In this document: one piece after another, positions 26,409 to 34,641 of the stretch
How positions within the stretch are numbered: position 1 is the stretch's first letter
Layout of the letters: each line of letters starts with the position of its first letter
Assembly: GCF_003605475.1 (NCBI RefSeq)
Contig: NZ_RAHX01000001.1
Span: 806,001-870,000, forward strand
Length of the DNA stretch: 64,000 nucleotides
Direction: 5' to 3'
From: Aurantiacibacter aquimixticola
GTDB taxonomy: Bacteria; Pseudomonadota; Alphaproteobacteria; Sphingomonadales; Sphingomonadaceae
Translations under genes and position numbers: made by a program
The notes under the pieces: generated by a model
The model's database searches: none
What the model saw: only the letters and a program-made list of their open reading frames with translations
What the model was told of the DNA's origin: nothing

Positions 26409-27076
26409 GCGAGCTTTCCGCCGAAACGCGCGAGTGGCTGGAAGAGAACGGCTTCACCGTGCGCCGGGCCGACCTCTGGAAGGAAGCGCTGACCCACGGC
26501 AGCACCGGTGACAAGCGCGATTACCAGCGGCTCGAATTCCTGGGCGATCGCGTGCTCGGCCTCACCATCGCGCACTGGCTCTACGCCGATGGACGCGATG
26601 CCGAAGGGCGCATGGCGCAGCGGCTGAACGCTCTCGTTTCTAAAGGTGCCTGCGCCGCCCGGGCGCGGGAACTGGACGTGTCGGATCATGTGCGCATGGG
26701 AAAGCAGGCACGTGAGGACGGCGCGCATGACAGCGAGAATGTGCTCGGCGACATCATGGAATCGCTGCTTGGCGCGAATTTCCTCGAAGCCGGGTTCGAC
26801 GCGACGCGCGATCTAATCCGCATCCTCTGGCGCGACGCCGTCCACGGTGCGGTAGGGCAGAACAAGCATCCCAAGAGCGCGCTGCAGGAATGGGCAGCTG
26901 GCAATCAGCGACGCCCGCCCGAATACGAAGTGGTCGATACGCTTGGGCCGGACCACGCGCGCCGCTTCACCGTGCGCGTAAGCGTCCACAAGGTCGGCGA
27001 GGTGGAGGCAACTGCAAGCGGCAAGCAGGAAGCCGAAACCGAAGCGGCGAAGCTCTTCATGGAGAAATTCGGATGA
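26405..27076 (+). CDS. rnc: Ribonuclease III
   Basis: RNase III cleaves double-stranded RNA in rRNA and mRNA processing. The 223-residue protein has the nuclease signature RLEFLGDRVLGL, the acidic SENVLGDIMESLLGA that completes the metal site, and a C-terminal dsRNA-binding domain (KSALQEWAAGNQRRPPEYEV to AKLFMEKFG). The ATG at 26405 overlaps the lepB stop (ATGA), and its own stop overlaps the era start in the same way, so the three genes are translated together. Confidence 0.96.
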   Translation: MSELSAETREWLEENGFTVRRADLWKEALTHGSTGDKRDYQRLEFLGDRVLGLTIAHWLYADGRDAEGRMAQRLNALVSKGACAARARELDVSDHVRMGKQAREDGAHDSENVLGDIMESLLGANFLEAGFDATRDLIRILWRDAVHGAVGQNKHPKSALQEWAAGNQRRPPEYEVVDTLGPDHARRFTVRVSVHKVGEVEATASGKQEAETEAAKLFMEKFG

Positions 27077-27975
27077 GCGAGAAGCAAAGCAGATGCGGCC
27101 TCGTCGCCGTGATCGGCGCGCCCAATGCCGGCAAGTCCACGCTGGTGAACCAGCTTGTCGGCCAGAAGGTCGCGATTACCTCGCCAAAGGCGCAGACAAC
27201 CCGCGCGCGGCTCCTTGGCATAGCGTTGCATGGCGACACCCAGATCCTGCTCGTTGACACGCCCGGCATTTTCGAGCCGAAGCGTCGCCTCGACAGGGCG
27301 ATGGTGAGCGCCGCCTGGGAAGGAACGACAGCGGCCGATGCGCTGGTCCTGCTCGTCGATCCGGTAAAGCAACGCAGGCATGAACTGATGCCGCTGCTCG
27401 ACGCGCTGAAAGACCGGCCCGAGCGCAAGATCCTCGTTCTCAACAAGGTCGATGTCAGTCCGAAGGAGCCGCTGCTCGCACTGGCGCAGGAGCTTGGCGA
27501 GGCGGTCGAATTTTCAGAGGTGTTCTTCGTGTCCGCGCTGACCGGCGACGGCGTGCCCGAACTGAAGGATCGGCTGGCCGAACTCATGCCAGAGGGGCCG
27601 TGGCACTATCCCGAGGACCAGGTATCGGACGCCAGCGAGCGCCTTCTCGCCGCCGAAGTGACGCGCGAACAGCTATATCGCCAGCTGCACGAGGAACTGC
27701 CGTATGACGCTGCCGTGCGTCACGAAAGCTATGAACAGCGGCCCGACGGCAGCGTCGAAATCCGACAGCAGATCGTGATCGCCCGAAGCAGCCAGAAGCC
27801 GATCGTGCTCGGTAAAGGCGGGCGACGCATCAGGGAGATCGGCGAGGAAGCGCGCAAGGAACTTTCCGAAATCCTCGGCCAGAAAGTGCACCTGTTCCTG
27901 CACGTGAAGGTCGATGAACGCTGGGCCGAAAATCGCGAGGTGTATGAGGAGATGGGGCTCGACTGGGTGAATTGA
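27073..27975 (+). CDS. era: GTPase Era
   Basis: Era is an essential GTPase that binds the 3' end of 16S rRNA during 30S assembly. The 300-residue protein has G1 (GAPNAGKST), G3 (VDTPGIF), G4 (LNKVD) and G5 (VSALTGDG) motifs and a C-terminal KH domain with IVLGKGGRRIREIG. The ATG at 27073 overlaps the rnc stop. Upstream in-frame starts inside rnc are not credible. Confidence 0.97.
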   Translation: MSEKQSRCGLVAVIGAPNAGKSTLVNQLVGQKVAITSPKAQTTRARLLGIALHGDTQILLVDTPGIFEPKRRLDRAMVSAAWEGTTAADALVLLVDPVKQRRHELMPLLDALKDRPERKILVLNKVDVSPKEPLLALAQELGEAVEFSEVFFVSALTGDGVPELKDRLAELMPEGPWHYPEDQVSDASERLLAAEVTREQLYRQLHEELPYDAAVRHESYEQRPDGSVEIRQQIVIARSSQKPIVLGKGGRRIREIGEEARKELSEILGQKVHLFLHVKVDERWAENREVYEEMGLDWVN

Positions 27976-28035
27976 CGCTGTTCTACAGCCGAGAGCAAAG
28001 CGTATCCGCACTGCGGCTCTTTCACACCGTCTGAC

Positions 28036-28221
28036 TCATCGCTTCTTCGCCACCGCGATCTTGTGCTTTTTTGCAAAATCGCGCGTCGATTCCTCGCTGC
28101 GATTGAGCGCTTTGGCGATCTGCTTGAGGCCATGCCCCTTGGAGGCAAGCAGCTTGAGCTTGCCTGCCTCCTCTCCGTTCCATGGCTGCTTGTGCCGCTC
28201 AAATCGCTCTTTCGCCATCAT
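28036..28221 (-). CDS. Small HTH/SANT-like DNA-binding protein
   Basis: A 61-residue basic protein. The run PWNGEEAGKLKLLASKGHGL, followed by KQIAKALNRSEES, has the Trp, helix spacing and IAKAL turn of SANT/Myb-like or GcrA-type helix-turn-helix modules. It is too short for anything else. Two ATG codons occur in tandem; GGAAG is six bases before the first. It is downstream of topA, separated by a perfect 21-base palindrome that it might bind. The function is unknown. Confidence 0.7.
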   Translation of the reverse strand: MMAKERFERHKQPWNGEEAGKLKLLASKGHGLKQIAKALNRSEESTRDFAKKHKIAVAKKR

Positions 28222-28304
28222 TTATCGCTTCCGCCCTGCGTGTCCGTCCGGGCACCGGGCCGCCTTTAAATCAATGAAGTTACGGGGCAATCCGTTGAAT
28301 GGCA

Positions 28305-28325
28305 AAGGTGACACCGTGTCACCTT
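28305..28325. promoter_or_regulatory. Perfect 21-base palindrome, possible operator
   Basis: AAGGTGACAC and GTGTCACCTT flank a single central C. A one-base loop cannot form a good RNA hairpin and no T run follows on either strand, so a dimeric protein-binding site is more likely than a terminator. It lies between the topA stop and the small HTH gene start (28221). Confidence 0.45.
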
Positions 28326-28332
28326 CGTCACT

Positions 28333-30885
28333 CTAATCCTTCGCCGCGGCTTTCTTCCTGGGCGCCGCCTTCTTCTTCGCAGCTGGCTTCTTCTTCGCAG
28401 GCGCCTTGCGCTTCTTCTTCGCCGGGCCCTTCGCCGCTTTCTCCGCGATCATGGCCAGCGCCTCTTCCAGCGTCAGCGCGTCCTTGTCCTTATCGCGCGG
28501 AATGGTAGCATTGACGTTGCCATCCGTCACGTATGGGCCATAGCGCCCGTCCATCAGCTTCACGTCGTCGCCTGCCTCGGTCTTGCCGAGCACTTTCAGC
28601 GGTTCGCGAGCGCCGCGGCTGCCGCCCTTGCGATTGGCGGCCTCCGCCAGCAGCGTGACCGCCGCGTTCATGCCGGTATCGAAGACATCGCGCGTGCTCT
28701 GCAGCTTCGCGTATTTACCGTCGTGACGTAAGTAAGGGCCGTAGCGCCCGATGGCTGCCTCGATCTCCTTGCCCGTTTCGGGATGCGCGCCGACGATGCG
28801 CGGAAGCCCGAGCAATTTCAGCGCCCATTCGAGATCGAAATCGTCGATGTCTTTGGGGATGCTGGCGCGCTTGGCTTCCTTTCCCTCGCCCAGCTGAACA
28901 TAGGGGCCGAACCGACCGGTCTTGCGTTCCACGGGAAGACCGGTGTCGGGATCTTCGCCCATCACCGTATCGTCCGACCCGTCGCCATCGCCTGGCTGGC
29001 CGAACTTGCGGCGAAAAGTGCACTCCGGATAATTTACGCAACCGATAAAAGCACCGTAGCGTCCGCCGCGCAGGTGGAGCTCACCACCTTCTCGATCCTG
29101 CTCCGCGCAGAGGGGGCACCAGCGCGGATCGTGGCCGTCGGCGCGTTCGGGAAAGAGGAAATCGGCGAGAAATTCGTCGAGCACTTCGGTCACTTCCGAA
29201 GGCTGGCGCTCCATGACCTCGTCGCTCTTCGGCTTGAAGTCGCGCCAGAACGCCTCGAGCAGCGCTTTGTACTCGGCCCGCCCGCCGGAAACCTCGTCCA
29301 GCTCCTCTTCCATCTCGGCGGTGAAATCGTAGGCGACGTAGCGGGGAAAAAAGCGTTCGAGAAATGCCGTCAGGAGCCGTCCGGAATCCTCTGCGAAGAA
29401 GCGGTTTTTTTCCATCCGAACATAGTCGCGATCGCGCAGCGTCTGGATGGTCGAGGCGTAGGTAGAAGGTCGCCCGATGCCGAGTTCCTCCAGCCGCTTC
29501 ACCAGGCTCGCTTCGGAGAAGCGCGGTGGCGGCTGGGTGAAATGCTGGATTGCCTCCACATCCTTCTTTGCCGGCGCATCGCCTTTCCGCATCACCGGCA
29601 GCAGGTTGTCGTCGTCATCTTCCGACTTCTCGTCGAAACTTTCGGAATAGACGGCGAGGAAGCCAGGAAACTTCACGACCTGTCCGGTGGCGCGCAGTTC
29701 GTGCTGGCCGGTCGGATCGCGCATGTTGACGGTCGTGCGTTCCAGCTGCGCGGTCGCCATCTGGCTCGCCATCGCGCGCTTGAAGATCAGATCGTAGAGT
29801 TTCGCCTCATCGCCGGACCCGGCGCGATCCTTCCGGAAATCGGTCGGTCGGATGGCCTCATGCGCTTCCTGTGTGTTTTTCGCCTTGGTCTTGTAAAAGC
29901 GCGGCTTTTCGGGGCGATAATCCTCGCTGAAACGATCTGCGATGGCATCGCGCGCGGCCATGATGGCGGACATGTCCATCTGCACACCGTCCGTCCGCAT
30001 GTAGGTGATGGCGCCCGCTTCGTAGAGCTTTTGCGCGCACCGCATCGTGTGGCTGGCGGAAAAGCCGAGCTTGCGTGCGGCCTCCTGTTGCAGCGTTGAG
30101 GTGGTGAAAGGCGGCGCCGGACTGCGCTTCAGCGGCTTGGTTTCCACCTCCTCGACGGTAAAGCGGCCGTCCTCGACCGCCTTCTTCGCCGCATCGGCCA
30201 TGCCCTTGTCGCCGATGCTGAGCCGCTCCAGCTTCTTCCCGTCGAAGCGCGCCAGCCGCGCGTCGAAGCCGGTGCCATCGTGCTCCATCTTCGCGGTGAC
30301 GGACCAGTACTCCTGTGGCACGAAAACCTCGATCTCGTGCTCGCGTTCGCAGATCAGACGCAGCGCAACCGATTGCACACGCCCCGCCGATTTGGCCCCC
30401 GGCAGCTTGCGCCATAGGACCGGCGAAAGCGTGAAACCGAACAGGTAATCGAGCGCACGGCGGCCGAGATAAGCGTCGATCAGGTCCTGATCGAGCTCTC
30501 TCGGGGCCTTCATGGCATCGGTCACGGCCTGTTTGGTGATGGCATTGAACGTCACCCGCTCGACATCGCCGGGCAACGCCTTTTTCTTCTTGAGCAGTTC
30601 GAGGACGTGCCAGCTGATCGCCTCCCCTTCCCTGTCGGGGTCGGTGGCGAGGATCAGGCGGTCGGACTTCTTCGCCGCGTCGGCGATCGCCTTGACCTGC
30701 TCCCGGTTGCGCTTGTCGGAATAGACTTCCCAGTCCATCGCGAAACCCTCGTCCGGGCGCACGCTGCCATCCTTCGGCGGCAGATCGCGGACATGGCCGT
30801 AGCTGGCGAGAACCTTGAAGTCCTTGCCAAGATATTTCTCGATGGTCTTCGCCTTCGCTGGCGACTCGACGATTACAAGCTGCAT
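28333..30885 (-). CDS. topA: DNA topoisomerase I
   Basis: TopA relaxes negative supercoils by single-strand passage. The 850-residue protein has a TOPRIM domain (MQLVIVESPAKAKTIEKYLG, TDPDREGEAI), the nucleophile Tyr295 in GAITYMRTDG, a Cys4 zinc motif (CPLCAEQ to CVNYPECTF), several C-terminal GRYGPY repeats that bind DNA, and a final Lys/Ala-rich tail of about 40 residues. The order plsY-dprA-topA is kept in many alphaproteobacteria; here two membrane-protein genes sit between dprA and topA. Confidence 0.97.
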   Translation of the reverse strand: MQLVIVESPAKAKTIEKYLGKDFKVLASYGHVRDLPPKDGSVRPDEGFAMDWEVYSDKRNREQVKAIADAAKKSDRLILATDPDREGEAISWHVLELLKKKKALPGDVERVTFNAITKQAVTDAMKAPRELDQDLIDAYLGRRALDYLFGFTLSPVLWRKLPGAKSAGRVQSVALRLICEREHEIEVFVPQEYWSVTAKMEHDGTGFDARLARFDGKKLERLSIGDKGMADAAKKAVEDGRFTVEEVETKPLKRSPAPPFTTSTLQQEAARKLGFSASHTMRCAQKLYEAGAITYMRTDGVQMDMSAIMAARDAIADRFSEDYRPEKPRFYKTKAKNTQEAHEAIRPTDFRKDRAGSGDEAKLYDLIFKRAMASQMATAQLERTTVNMRDPTGQHELRATGQVVKFPGFLAVYSESFDEKSEDDDDNLLPVMRKGDAPAKKDVEAIQHFTQPPPRFSEASLVKRLEELGIGRPSTYASTIQTLRDRDYVRMEKNRFFAEDSGRLLTAFLERFFPRYVAYDFTAEMEEELDEVSGGRAEYKALLEAFWRDFKPKSDEVMERQPSEVTEVLDEFLADFLFPERADGHDPRWCPLCAEQDREGGELHLRGGRYGAFIGCVNYPECTFRRKFGQPGDGDGSDDTVMGEDPDTGLPVERKTGRFGPYVQLGEGKEAKRASIPKDIDDFDLEWALKLLGLPRIVGAHPETGKEIEAAIGRYGPYLRHDGKYAKLQSTRDVFDTGMNAAVTLLAEAANRKGGSRGAREPLKVLGKTEAGDDVKLMDGRYGPYVTDGNVNATIPRDKDKDALTLEEALAMIAEKAAKGPAKKKRKAPAKKKPAAKKKAAPRKKAAAKD

Positions 30886-31001
30886 GATGTTCTGAGGTAA
30901 TCCCTACACGTGTACGTATGCGCGAGAGTGGTGACGGGCCGGACCGTTCGTCAAGCGGAGAGTTCAGGCGAAGACATCGGTCAACTCCTCGGTGCTGTCG
31001 C

Positions 31002-31238
31002 TCAGCAGCCCGTTTTGTCGCAGTATGCGTTGGTGAGCAGATATTGCGCGACGAAGTAGCCCATTGCACTCGCGATGCCGACAATGCCGGACAAAGGATC
31101 GCTAAGCTGGGCAATGAGGGCCGCGAGTAAGAACGCCGTCAGGTAGATGGCCACTTCGCGCTTTGCATCCACGAGTACGCGAAACGTGCCGCTGATCAAT
31201 TCGCCGACATCAGTCGTTTTATTTTGAACGTAAGGCAT
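31002..31238 (-). CDS. Small membrane protein, C-terminus probably altered by a frameshift
   Basis: A 78-residue protein with two hydrophobic helices (about residues 25-45 and 48-66). It resembles the first half of the 215-residue protein encoded just upstream (compare GYFVAQYLLTNAY with ICYFLAKGLAQHV). The frame stops after AYCDKTGC. In the next frame the sequence continues LRQNGLLSDSTEELTDVFA to a TGA at 30966-30964, and this end resembles LLRDDSAALEEVFG of the upstream protein. One missing base near 31023 would explain this. The start ATG is five bases after the upstream stop. The function is unknown. Confidence 0.6.
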   Translation of the reverse strand: MPYVQNKTTDVGELISGTFRVLVDAKREVAIYLTAFLLAALIAQLSDPLSGIVGIASAMGYFVAQYLLTNAYCDKTGC

Positions 31239-31242
31239 TGGC

Positions 31243-31890
31243 CTAGCCGAACACTTCTTCCAGCGCCGCGCTATCGTCACGAAGCAGGACGAAGCCGGCA
31301 AAGCCGAGAAGGAAGCTGTAGATCGAATTTGCTGCAGCGGCTGCATTGGCGACTGCCAATGCGGCGATGTGCACCGTCTGGTCCGCGTCGTAGGCGTAGG
31401 AATAGGCGAGGAAGGTGACGCCGATCAGCAGCATGCCGATGATGTAAGCCGCAAGAAGTTTCCAGAAGACGGGCCCGGTCATTTCCCAGCTTTTCGATAT
31501 CGGACTGTTGCCGCCTGCAAAAACCGCCGGAAACGCCAGAAGCCAGCGCACCGTCAACACGATGCCGGGGATGACGAGAAGCAGAAAACCGATCGCTGTT
31601 CCGAGGCCGACGAGAAATGCGACGCCGAAATATGAGCCGAAGCCCGGGCCGGTCTCCCCCTCCCCGATCAGCCCGACATGCTGCGCCAGCCCTTTGGCAA
31701 GGAAATAGCAGATGACGAATTGCGCGATTGCGATGACGATGCCGATCCAGATGCCGTCGGGAAAGTAGAATTCGATAGCAAAGCCCACGGCGAACAGCGC
31801 GAAGAAGACCGGCACAATGGTCGCCAGACTGCGGCGGGCAAGCTCCAACATCGCAGATGTAAGTTGTGAAAACTCGAAGTTCCGTTCCAT
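31243..31890 (-). CDS. Multi-pass membrane protein of unknown function
   Basis: A 215-residue protein with about five hydrophobic segments (around residues 20-40, 46-68, 88-115, 140-165 and 172-200). The central VIPGIVLTVRWLLAFPAVF, followed by SISKSW-like NSPISKSWEMT, resembles the glycerophosphoryl diester phosphodiesterase membrane domain/DUF975-like family, but I cannot assign it firmly. It lies between dprA and a shorter paralogue-like gene, and the two probably share a transcript. Confidence 0.75.
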   Translation of the reverse strand: MERNFEFSQLTSAMLELARRSLATIVPVFFALFAVGFAIEFYFPDGIWIGIVIAIAQFVICYFLAKGLAQHVGLIGEGETGPGFGSYFGVAFLVGLGTAIGFLLLVIPGIVLTVRWLLAFPAVFAGGNSPISKSWEMTGPVFWKLLAAYIIGMLLIGVTFLAYSYAYDADQTVHIAALAVANAAAAANSIYSFLLGFAGFVLLRDDSAALEEVFG

Positions 31891-31908
31891 GATGCCCCAG
31901 TTTCGATT

Positions 31909-33015
31909 TCAGCCCGACAAGCTAACGCGCCCCCCGGCGTGCCTTTGCAATCTTCCCGCAATCTCCAATTCCAGCAAGGCCATTTGCACGCTGCCGGCGC
32001 TGTCGCCCGACTGCCGGATAAGTTCGTCCACGGCCACCGGCGCAAGCGTCAGCAGGTTCGCTATCGCATCGGTATCGCCCTCCTGCACCTCGTCGAAGCT
32101 GGCGAAATCGGCGGGTGTGACCGGATCGCGGAAGCTGGAGCGAGGGACGCCGTCGAAGCCGGTCAGCAATTCGATCACATTTTCCGGCTCCTGCACCAGC
32201 ACGGCACCTTCGCGGATGAGGTGATTGCACCCCTGACTGCGCGCTTCGAGCGGACTGCCGGGAATGGCCATGACTTCGCGCCCCGCCTCACCCGCCAACC
32301 GCGCAGTAATCAGCGAGCCCGATTTGGGTGCAGCCTCCACCACGAGCGTACCCATGGCGAGCCCGGCGATGATCCGGTTGCGTTTCGGAAAATGCTGTCC
32401 CCGCGGCTCCGTGCCCGGTGCTTCCTCGGCAATGAGCAACGCCTCGCTCGCGATCTGCTCCTGCAGCTTGGTGTGCTGCGGCGGGTAGGCGATATCGATG
32501 CCGCTGGCGATGACACCGATGGTGTGAGGTATCGAACCCTCGTGGCAGGCTCCGTCGATCCCGCGCGCAAGGCCCGAAACGACGGTGAAGCCGCCATCGG
32601 CCAGTTCACGGGCGAAATCGCGCGCAAGCTTGACTGCCGCCGCCGAAGCGTTGCGTGCCCCGACCATCGCCACGCATGGCTGATTTGCCAGCGCCATGTC
32701 GCCGCGCACGGTGATGATCGGCGGGGCGTTCTCCATCTCGCCCAGCAGCGCGGGATAGTCCGGCATGTCGTGAAAGACATATCGCGCACCCGCCTTCCGC
32801 GCGGCTGTCACTTCCCGCTCTATCCGCTCTCGCGGGGCTGGCCGGTAGTCGCGCTTGGCACCGCGCTTGGCGAGGTCTGGCAGTGCCTCGATAGCCTCCT
32901 GCGCCGTCCTGAATCGCGCAAGCAACTGCGCATAGATGACCGGGCCGATATGTGCCGAACGCAGCAGCCGGATGCGGGCGAATGCCTCCTCCTGCGAAAG
33001 CTTCGACGCAGTCAC
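31909..33015 (-). CDS. dprA: DNA-processing protein DprA
   Basis: DprA loads RecA on incoming single-stranded DNA during natural transformation. The 368-residue protein has an N-terminal helical SAM-like region, the Rossmann-like core with AMVGARNASAAA, VVSGLARGIDGACHEG, EEAPGTEPRGQHFPKRNRII and PKSGSLITARLAGE, and a C-terminal winged-helix (DEVQEGDTDAIANLL onward). The GTG start overlaps the plsY stop by four bases (GTGA). Confidence 0.96.
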   Translation of the reverse strand: MTASKLSQEEAFARIRLLRSAHIGPVIYAQLLARFRTAQEAIEALPDLAKRGAKRDYRPAPRERIEREVTAARKAGARYVFHDMPDYPALLGEMENAPPIITVRGDMALANQPCVAMVGARNASAAAVKLARDFARELADGGFTVVSGLARGIDGACHEGSIPHTIGVIASGIDIAYPPQHTKLQEQIASEALLIAEEAPGTEPRGQHFPKRNRIIAGLAMGTLVVEAAPKSGSLITARLAGEAGREVMAIPGSPLEARSQGCNHLIREGAVLVQEPENVIELLTGFDGVPRSSFRDPVTPADFASFDEVQEGDTDAIANLLTLAPVAVDELIRQSGDSAGSVQMALLELEIAGRLQRHAGGRVSLSG

Positions 33016-33632
33016 GACTTGCTGCCGACCCGCGGTTCCTCACCGCGCAGGAGGCGGCCGATATTGGCGCGGTGCAGCCAAACGATCAGCGCTGCGATAA
33101 TTGCGAGGACGGGGCCGAAATGCGCGAAACCAAGCAGCCACGCGCCGAGGGCCGCAGCGATCACCGCGCTCATTCCTGCAACCGAACTGATACGACCGAG
33201 CGCCAGAACTGCAATCCAGACAACAGCGTAGACGACGCCGATTGGCCATGCGAGACCGAAGCTGACGCCTGCATTCGTAGCAACCCCCTTTCCGCCCCTG
33301 AATCTGAGCCAGACGGGGAAGCAGTGACCGAGGACCGCGCCGAGTGCGGCGAGTGATTTGCATTCCTCGACAAGGTTTGCGGGCTGGATGCGGGGACCAT
33401 CGAAGCCCCAGAGCCATGATGCGAGCAACACCGGTACGAAACCCTTGGCGAAATCGAGCAGCAGGGTTGCCACAGCCAGCCACTTGCTACCGGTACGCAG
33501 CACATTGGTCGCGCCGATATTGCCACTGCCGATGGAGCGGATATCGCCCTTGCCGGCCGCCCTTGCGAGCAAAAGGCCGAAGGGGATCGAGCCGCTCAGA
33601 TACCCGATCAGAAATGCGCCAAAAAGGTCCAA
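33012..33632 (-). CDS. plsY: Glycerol-3-phosphate acyltransferase PlsY
   Basis: PlsY moves an acyl group from acyl-phosphate to glycerol-3-phosphate, the first step of phospholipid synthesis, in the inner membrane. The 206-residue protein has five hydrophobic helices and the three family motifs: GSIPFGLLLAR, GSGNIGATNVLR and FRGGKGVATNAG. The start is a TTG at 33632 with GGAGAA six bases before it. It is coupled to dprA. Confidence 0.95.
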   Translation of the reverse strand: MDLFGAFLIGYLSGSIPFGLLLARAAGKGDIRSIGSGNIGATNVLRTGSKWLAVATLLLDFAKGFVPVLLASWLWGFDGPRIQPANLVEECKSLAALGAVLGHCFPVWLRFRGGKGVATNAGVSFGLAWPIGVVYAVVWIAVLALGRISSVAGMSAVIAAALGAWLLGFAHFGPVLAIIAALIVWLHRANIGRLLRGEEPRVGSKS

Positions 33633-33642
33633 ATGAAATTCT

Positions 33643-33733
33643 CCGCTCGTCCCGAGCTTGTCGAAGGACCGCTTTTTCTACTAGCGCTGCGATAACGGGA
33701 AATACGACCCTTCGACAAGCGCGGCGTGAGCGG
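33643..33733. repeat. REP-like imperfect inverted repeat between plsY and murI
   Basis: Arms GCTTGTCGAAGG and CCTTCGACAAGC (12 bp, perfect) are flanked outward by CCGCTC and GAGCGG and separated by about 43 bases. The GCTTGTCGAAGG core is, from memory, a frequent intergenic element in sphingomonads, resembling REP elements. It lies between the divergent plsY and murI genes, so it may affect both messages or be a passive repeat. Confidence 0.65.
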
Positions 33734-33745
33734 AAAGTAACGGAA

Positions 33746-34534
33746 TTGGACGCAAAATCCCCCATCCTGCTGTTCGATTCCGGCTTGGGCGGCCTTTCGG
33801 TGCTGTCCGCGCTTCGCGAAGAGCTGCCCGATGCACCGGTTCTCTACGCAGCCGATACCGCGGGCCTGCCATATGGCGACAAGACCGAGGCGGAGATCGC
33901 AGCGCGCGTGGCCGGGCTGCTTGGGCGCCTGAGCGAGCGATTCCATCCGCGCCTCATCACCATCGCCTGCAACACGGCGTCCACCATTGCGCTCGGCATG
34001 GTGCGCAGCGTGTTGCACGTGCCGATCGTGGGCACCGTTCCTGCGATCAAGCCTGCGGCGAAGATCACGAAAACCGGCACGATCGGCCTTTTGGGTACGG
34101 CGGCGACAATCCGGCAGGGCTATGTCGACGATCTGGAAGCGAAGTTCGCCAACGGCCACCGCCTAATCCGCTTTGCGCATCCCGGACTGGTCGGCGCTGC
34201 CGAGACGAAGCTGCGCGGCGGGCGTCCCCACGATGCCGTTTTTGCCGAGGCGGCAGCTGGATTGCGCAAACAGGACGGCGGCGAAGCGATTGATACCGTG
34301 GTGCTGGCCTGCACGCATTTCCCGCTCGTGGAGGACGAACTGCGCGCGGCAATTGGGCCGGACGTCGCATTCGTCCATGGAGCACAAGGCATAGCGCGTC
34401 AGGTTGCCAGGCTGATCGAAGGGCAGGATTTTTCAAGAAACGATGCAGATCGCGCGGTGGTGACGGGCGAAGCCGACCGCGCCTTGGCCGCCGCGCTCGC
34501 GCCGTTCGGTATCGGCTCGGTGGAGAGGTTCTGA
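33746..34534 (+). CDS. murI: Glutamate racemase
   Basis: MurI makes D-glutamate for peptidoglycan. The 262-residue protein has FDSGLGGLSVL near the start, the two catalytic Cys motifs ACNTASTIAL and LACTHFPLV, and GLLGTAATI between them. No ATG lies near the N-terminus; a TTG at 33746 gives the expected beginning (LDAKSPILLFDSG), with GGAAAG about nine bases upstream. The exact start is therefore less certain than the gene. Confidence 0.92.
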   Translation: MDAKSPILLFDSGLGGLSVLSALREELPDAPVLYAADTAGLPYGDKTEAEIAARVAGLLGRLSERFHPRLITIACNTASTIALGMVRSVLHVPIVGTVPAIKPAAKITKTGTIGLLGTAATIRQGYVDDLEAKFANGHRLIRFAHPGLVGAAETKLRGGRPHDAVFAEAAAGLRKQDGGEAIDTVVLACTHFPLVEDELRAAIGPDVAFVHGAQGIARQVARLIEGQDFSRNDADRAVVTGEADRALAAALAPFGIGSVERF

Positions 34535-34641
34535 TAGGCCGACCGCTGTTGCGAATGGCTCGCAAACTTCGTCCTTCAAACAAGCGCTACGATTGACTAA
34601 ATGGCTCCCCGAAACCGGTGCAGACGGACCAGCAGACACTC

